DNA of 64,000 nt, taken from Aradus depressus (taxonomy: Eukaryota; Arthropoda; Insecta; Hemiptera; Aradidae). The DNA lies in assembly GCA_963662175.1 (NCBI GenBank), contig OY759215.1, positions 21,689,079 through 21,753,078 on the forward strand, read 5' to 3'. Below the pieces are notes generated by a model. It was given only the letters and a program-made list of their open reading frames with translations. It did no database searches and had not been told where the DNA came from. Of this stretch, positions 58,815 through 64,000 are shown in pieces (positions within the stretch are counted from its first letter, which is position 1; every line of letters starts with the position of its first letter). Both the position numbers and the translations under genes were made by a program.

Positions 58815-60790
58815 GCATTATTTTTATGCTTAGCCCCCCCGCCCCCTTTTCAAATTTTTAAGATGTCACATAGTGTAATTTTCTATTTGGCCATCAAGAA
58901 TATTACATGTGAAATTCCATGACAATCCAATCATCCGTTAATGACCTATCACTATCTTCAAATTTAGGCCTACCCCCATAACCCCCCTCCCGTTCACAAT
59001 TTTTTGATGTCAAACACCCTATTTTTCTATTTGGCCTTTATGAATACTACATGTGAAATTTCGTGACAATCCGATCATCCGTTAATGACTTATCACTATA
59101 CTTATACTTAGGCCCCCCCCCCCCCCCACAACCCCCCCTCCCGTTCAAAACTTTGGGTCGCCACACACCTTATTTTTTTACTACATGTGAAACTTCGTGA
59201 CAATGCGACCACCCGTTAATGAGCTAGCTCTATATTTATACTTAGGCCCCCCCACAACCCCCCCTCCCGTTCAAAACTTTGGGACACCACACACCTTATT
59301 TTTTTACTACATGTGAAACTTCGTGACAATGCGACCACCCGTTAATGAGCTTGCTCTATATTTATATTTAGCCCCCCCCCCTTCAACCCCCCCACCCGTT
59401 CAAAACTTTGGGACGCCACACACCTTATTTTTCTATTTGGCCTTCAGGAATACTACATGGGAAATTTCGTGACAATACGATCAACCGTTAATGAGCTAGC
59501 TCTATATTTATATTTAGCCCCCCCCCCCCCCCCTCAACCCCCCCACCCGTTCAAAACTTTGGGACGCCACACACCTTATTTTTCTATTTGGCCTTCAGGA
59601 ATACTACATGGGAAATTTCGTGACAATACGATCAACCGTTAATGAGCTAGCTCTATATTTATACTTAGCCCCCCCCCACCACCACCCCCCCTCCCGTTCA
59701 ACATTTTGAGCCGTCACACCGCCTATTTTTCTATTTGGCCTTCAGGAATACTACATGTGAAATTTCGTGACAATCTGACCAACCGTTAATGAGCCAGCTC
59801 TATATTTATACTTAACCCCCCCCCCCCCCCCCCTCAACCCTCCCTCCCGTTCAAAACTTTGGGTCGCCACACACCTTTTTTTTTTATTTGGTCTTCAGGA
59901 ATACTACATGGGAAATTTCGTGACAATACGATCAACCGTTAATGAGCTAGCTCTATATTTATACTTAGCCCCCCCCCCCCACAACCCCCCCTCCCGTTCA
60001 AAACTTTGGGACGCCACACACCTTATTTTTCTATTTGGCCTTCAGGAATACTACATGGGAAATTTCGTGACAATACGATCAACCGTTAATGAGCTAGCTC
60101 TATATTTATACTTAGCCCCCCCCCACAACCCCCCCTCCCGTTCAAAACTTTGGGACGCCACACACCTTATTTTTCTATTTGGCCTTCAGGAATACTACAT
60201 GTGAAACTTCGTGACAATGCGACCAACCGTTAATGAGCTAGCTCTATATTTATACTTAGGCCCCCCACACAACCCCCCCTCCCGTTCAAAACTTTGGGAC
60301 GCCACACACCTTATTTTTCTATTTGGCCTTCAGGAATACTACATGGGAAATTTCGTGACAATACGATCAACCGTTAATGAGCTAGCTCTATATTTATACT
60401 TAGGCCCCCCCCCCCCAACCCCCCCTCCCGTTCAAAACTTTGGAACGCCAAACACCTTATATTTCTAATTGGCTTATAAAAATACTACATGTGAAATTTC
60501 ATGACAATTCGACCATTAGTTAATGAGTTAGCTCTATATTTATAATTAGGCCCCCCACAACCCCCCCTCCCGTTCAAAACTTTGGGACGCCACACACCTT
60601 TATTTCCTGTTTGGCTTTTAGAAAGACTACGTGTGATATTTCATGACAATTCGACCATTAGTTAATGTGTTAGCACTATTTATATACTTAGGCCCCCCTT
60701 ACAACCCCCCCTCCCGATCAAAATTTTGGGACGCCACATAGCCTATTATTCAATCGGGCTCAAAAGAATGCTACATGGGCAGTTTCATAA
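58815..60790. repeat. Tandem array of about 145-base C-rich units
   Basis: About 13 units, spaced 144-153 bases in the regular part (59451, 59602, 59749, 59902, 60049, 60193, 60337). Each has ACTACATGGGAAATTTCGTG, CCGTTAATGAGCTAGCTC, a run of 6-17 C, and CCCCCCTCCCGTTCAAAAC. Spacing differences come from the C-run length. Confidence 0.9.
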
Positions 60791-60882
60791 AAATCCGTCC
60801 AGCGGTTTGGGCGTGATGCTGGAACAAACATACATACATACAAACAAACAAACAAACCCCGTTTCAGCTTTATTAATATAGA

Positions 60883-61840
60883 TTATAATTTGTCTAGTTT
60901 ATATCAGAGTTTCTTCTACACAGCAGCATACCTCGGTAGAAAAATGAACTACTAAACTGTTTCTATCACTACAATAGGCCTGGCCTTGTTGAACGTCATA
61001 TCTACTTGAAAAATTGTCCAGTTCATATCAGTGTTTCTTCCACACAGCAGGACACCTCGGTAGAAAAATTAACTACTAAACTGTTTCTATCACTACAATA
61101 GGCCTGGCCTTGTTGGACTTCATATCTACAGTTTATATCAGTGTTTCTTAAAACTTATCTGACCCTCCCTATGAAGCCTACTTACCATGATATTCACAAT
61201 GATTTTTATTCTTAGGGGACCTAATTATATCCTAGAATGAAGATATATATATTTTTTTTTTATTACAAGATTCGGGAAGAGAAAGGGGTGAAAAATAAAT
61301 GGGAAGTACTTTTGGAACAAAATGAAAACTAACTGAAAGAAAAATCAAATAAATAAAAATAACGTGAAGTTGACAAACATGAAATGTCAACAAAAAGTGG
61401 GCGAATGAGCCAGGAATAAGAAATCGTATTTTGATTAGGATGGGCTCGACCCGTCATTTAAATTACTCCGCAAGAAAAATAATAAAAATTCCCATAAAAT
61501 TACTTGATAATGCTAGACAAAATTAGAATGTGATTAAATGAAAACAAACAATTCTGTATTATTGGCCATTCTAAGTTGAGAAACTTGGTCATATTGTCAT
61601 AACTCCTAATAAATAAATATAACAAACTTTTTTTTTGAAATATCGTCTGTTTCTACAGAAAAGTTTATTTTTTTATACATACACTACTAGATGATAATGT
61701 GTGTACATTTAACAAATTGACCATTAGTTTAAAAAATCAGAAGATTCCTATCTTTAAAATAACTAAATAAATAACAAAGATATAAATTGATATTTCAGCA
61801 AAATAAAGAAAATTATCAAATAACCAAGTAGTTATTAATT
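60883..61840. other. No gene seen; a short direct duplication at 60.9-61.1 kb
   Basis: GTTTATATCAGAGTTTCTTC with the following AACTACTAAACTGTTTC and ACTACAATAGGCCTGGCC recurs about 120 bases later. The rest is AT-rich, with a TAAATAAATATAACAAAC...ATCGTCTGTTTCT piece like the hammerhead-repeat tail near 61600. Confidence 0.5.
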
Positions 61841-61846
61841 GAAGAG

Positions 61847-62874
61847 TTTTTGGCAAAAACGACCATAGTCCAAATTTTATGAAAATAGTTTTTTTTGTGT
61901 GAATTTGTAGAGCTCTCCAATGTCTATCAATCCATCTATGTAGTTCATTAAACAGCCAACAGGATTCGCTGCAATAAGCATTTAAAATATGACCCATTTT
62001 ACAAAAACAACCAAATCATCTCAGTTTTTTACAAAAACAGCCTATGTCCTGGACTTTGGTGGTTTTTGTAAAAAAAGGTAGAGAAGTTTATCCTAGTCAA
62101 CTACTGATAACAACAGCTCATTGGTTTGTTATGCCATGTCACACGAGGACCACACTTGAGTGTTTTTTCAATGATGGATTCTGGAGACTCCGATATAACC
62201 CCTATTTTGATTCGATGAATTTACAAAATTCTTACAACAGCCCGATACCACTAAAAAAGTCTAAGATCGATGATATTCTTAGATTGTCTGGCTATTTGTG
62301 CAATCCAGCCAAGAAACTCTATTTTGACAAGATCATAGAGCACAATGTGCCTGAAGTCAGTGATGAAACTGATCAATCTGATGACGATAATAGTAGTGCG
62401 GCGCAAGTCTAATATTATTTTACTTTATTTTTTTTAAGAAGATCAACATTTTAGTAACTTATTTTAAAGTCAAGATACTTTAAACTTTTTTTTTTTTGAT
62501 GCCTAATAATTTTTTTTTATACCTACAATTATATTTTTTTTAAACTTTTTTGTATAGGTAACTAATAATATTATACTTTTTATACATAGGTAGAGCTGTT
62601 CTGTCTATAATCATTTGCCAAAAATCCTAATTTTTTTCTTCTTCTTTTTCACAAAAACAACCAAAGTCCACGATTTGCTTGCTTTATTTTAAAAAAACTG
62701 ATAGTATTACTATACACATATTTTTTCACATGCTGTCTAATTCAGGACATAATAAACTCAGTAAAATTTAATACTGCTATGCAGAAACTATCAATACTAA
62801 AGAGTACATTCAGTAAATATTGCACCCTGAAAAATTAGAAAAAAGTGACTATGGTCGTTTTTGCCAAAAGCTCT
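61847..62874. mobile_element. Candidate DNA transposon with inverted ends
   Basis: The left AGAGTTTTTGGCAAAAACGA-CCATAGTC and right GACTATGGTC-GTTTTTGCCAAAAGCTCT are inverted repeats of about 28 bases. Related ACAAAAACAACCAAA words recur inside at 62000-62080 and 62650. Flanking duplications are unclear. The ORF at 62044 lies inside. Confidence 0.6.
62044..62412 (+). CDS. Unrecognised 122-residue ORF inside the inverted-repeat element
   Basis: The N-terminal dozen residues are encoded by a subterminal repeat of the element. The rest has a balanced, protein-like composition, with two His, several Cys and Trp, a PIPLKKSKIDDILRLSGYL segment and an acidic, Ser-rich end (SDETDQSDDDNSS). The PLKKxKxxDLLxL-type segment followed by an acidic tail recalls the C-terminus of some arthropod transposon-encoded proteins, but this is a loose impression. 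No start signal apart from the ATG, and no intron signs. Probably the last part of a decayed transposase gene. Confidence 0.35.
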   Translation: MSWTLVVFVKKGREVYPSQLLITTAHWFVMPCHTRTTLECFFNDGFWRLRYNPYFDSMNLQNSYNSPIPLKKSKIDDILRLSGYLCNPAKKLYFDKIIEHNVPEVSDETDQSDDDNSSAAQV

Positions 62875-62879
62875 ATTAT

Positions 62880-64000
62880 TGTATCTTTCGTTAATTTTAT
62901 TTAACTATGATTATAAGGCATATAGAGACAAATATTTCAGAGAGAAGAAATACTCAACGAAACAGCCATGAGGATTTCCAAATTGAAATTCCAAACACCT
63001 AGTCTGACGTACAAGGGATCGCACTCAGTAAACTAAGTTTATAACTAAATTTTACGATGGTGTATGTCGAAATGTACTGAATGATTTATGGAATAGACAA
63101 TATTTCAAACAGAAGTTTGTTTTATTTATTGACCTCATATTGTCATTAAACAGTACAAAAAGAAAAATGAAAAAAATAGTAAACAAATTGTATTCAAAAG
63201 CCGAGGTTTGAGCCCGGTTTATTTTGACAAGAACACAATCACTACTCAACAGAAATGCACATCTCGCAATAAATAAATGTTTACATATTCGCAACTATTT
63301 CGTACAACCTGTTGTACATCTTTGGAACTTTGTAGCTCCGTTCTTATTGGTCAGGTTATGTCCACCTCAAATCTAAGGACACATGACGATTGGAAACATT
63401 CTCAGGAACTTCTTTGTATAGACTTTTTGATAGGAGTGCCCCTTCTAAACTTAAGTAAAAAAAAAACGATGTCCAAATTGGTAAACTAATAGGTAAAATA
63501 ATAAAATAAATAATGTAGATTACAGCTATAATGATATTTTTAGGTTCAATATTTATTTTCATATAATATATATTCTCTTATATCTCAGAAAGCATCTTTC
63601 ATATTTTCATAATAGATGTTTCTCTTATACCACCCATAATCAGTATCCAAGAATTATACAATAAATATAGTGATTTGCCAATTGGCAATAGATATAATAT
63701 GGTAATACTAACCAACCTCTTATGAATTGGGTTGTCCATTTATACAATGATATCAAATGATTCAATTAAAGAAAAAAATATATATAAATATAATGATTTT
63801 TACTCATAAACGACAAGTCGACTAAATTAAATAGGTAATTAGTTGATCATACTTTTTGTTTCCAAAATAAACAATAACGGAATAATATTTCTACATAGAT
63901 CTCCTGGAATAAATATAATTAAAAAACATTGAAGATATTAATAACATACACAAAAAAGGAATGAAAACATTGCCGAAAGGTCATTCTATTTAAACATATG
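62880..64000. other. No gene seen; one hammerhead-repeat tail
   Basis: At 63093-63130 TGGAATAGACAATATTTCAA followed by GTTTGTTTTATTTATTG matches the tail after the degraded motif at 35.2 kb; a decayed core (GGTGTATGTCGAAATGTAC) precedes it. The remainder is AT-rich. Confidence 0.45.

Larger units (their letters stand above)
56698..60882 (-). mobile_element. Non-autonomous Helitron B, expanded by tandem repeats
   Basis: Minus-strand 5' end TCTATATTAATAAAGC at 60882, preceded by A; 3' end CTAG at 56698-56701, followed by T; a 3' hairpin as in Helitron A (here CCCTGG with one change). 4,185 bases, against 1,192 for A. The growth comes from the 66-base array, the 145-base array, and a 0.8-1.3 kb internal duplication (sequence from 56745 starts again at 58017). 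No Rep/helicase frame. Confidence 0.85.

Noticed and set aside
59457..60468. Plus-strand frames with repeated proline-rich blocks
   Set aside because: Translations of the 145-base C-rich tandem unit; the proline runs are the C tracts.
1..64000. CRISPR arrays, bacterial operons, prophage or plasmid features
   Set aside because: The split Frizzled gene, SINEs, Helitrons and long AT-rich non-coding DNA show a eukaryotic chromosome. The tandem arrays have no repeat-spacer structure.

Overview
This is a eukaryotic window, almost certainly from an arthropod and most likely an insect. It is AT-rich and dominated by repeats. It has GT-AG introns and a tRNA-derived SINE whose 3' tail is built from CCTAA units. 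The only host gene I can support is one Frizzled-family Wnt receptor on the + strand. Coding exon 1 (9914-10075) carries the signal peptide and the start of the cysteine-rich domain (CRD). Coding exon 2 (44595-45911) carries the rest of the CRD, seven membrane segments, the KTxxxW Dishevelled-binding motif and a C-terminal PDZ-type ligand. The two exons join in phase 0 across a 34,519-base intron and give a 492-residue protein. Most other open reading frames are shadows or products of tandem repeats.

Layout. 1-856: 5'-side piece of a non-autonomous Helitron. 857-9780: dispersed repeats, hammerhead-bearing foldbacks, SINEs and two decayed non-LTR retrotransposon pieces (YADD box near 4.3 kb, RNase H near 8.5 kb). 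9.8-10.1 kb: GC-richer start of the Frizzled gene. 10.1-44.6 kb: the giant intron, packed with transposable-element debris, including a nested foldback/SINE at 12.2-13.1 kb, a Merlin MITE at 15.5-16.0 kb, about eight SINE copies, several hammerhead foldbacks, a hAT C-terminal remnant at 31.2-31.65 kb, a second SINE family at 37.4 kb and a hAT MITE at 43.1 kb. 45.9-47.3 kb: 3' flank with poly(A) signals. 49.5-49.9 kb: pogo/Tigger-like MITE. 52.05-60.88 kb: two Helitrons loaded with 66-base and about 145-base tandem repeats, flanking a satellite array related to the SINE body. 61.8-62.9 kb: element with inverted ends and one unrecognised ORF.

The most striking result is a set of hammerhead-ribozyme-like motifs in several sequence families (best copies at 1639, 3831, 10566, 19410, 22485, 30443 and 38508). 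Each has CTGANGA, a stem II, GAAA, a short palindromic stem III and, in most, a complementary stem I. Each also has one extra unpaired base between CTGANGA and stem II. They mostly sit in inverted pairs. Hammerheads of this short-stem-III kind are known from Penelope-like retroelements, but no reverse transcriptase of that group is visible here. All assignments were read by eye; no search was run.
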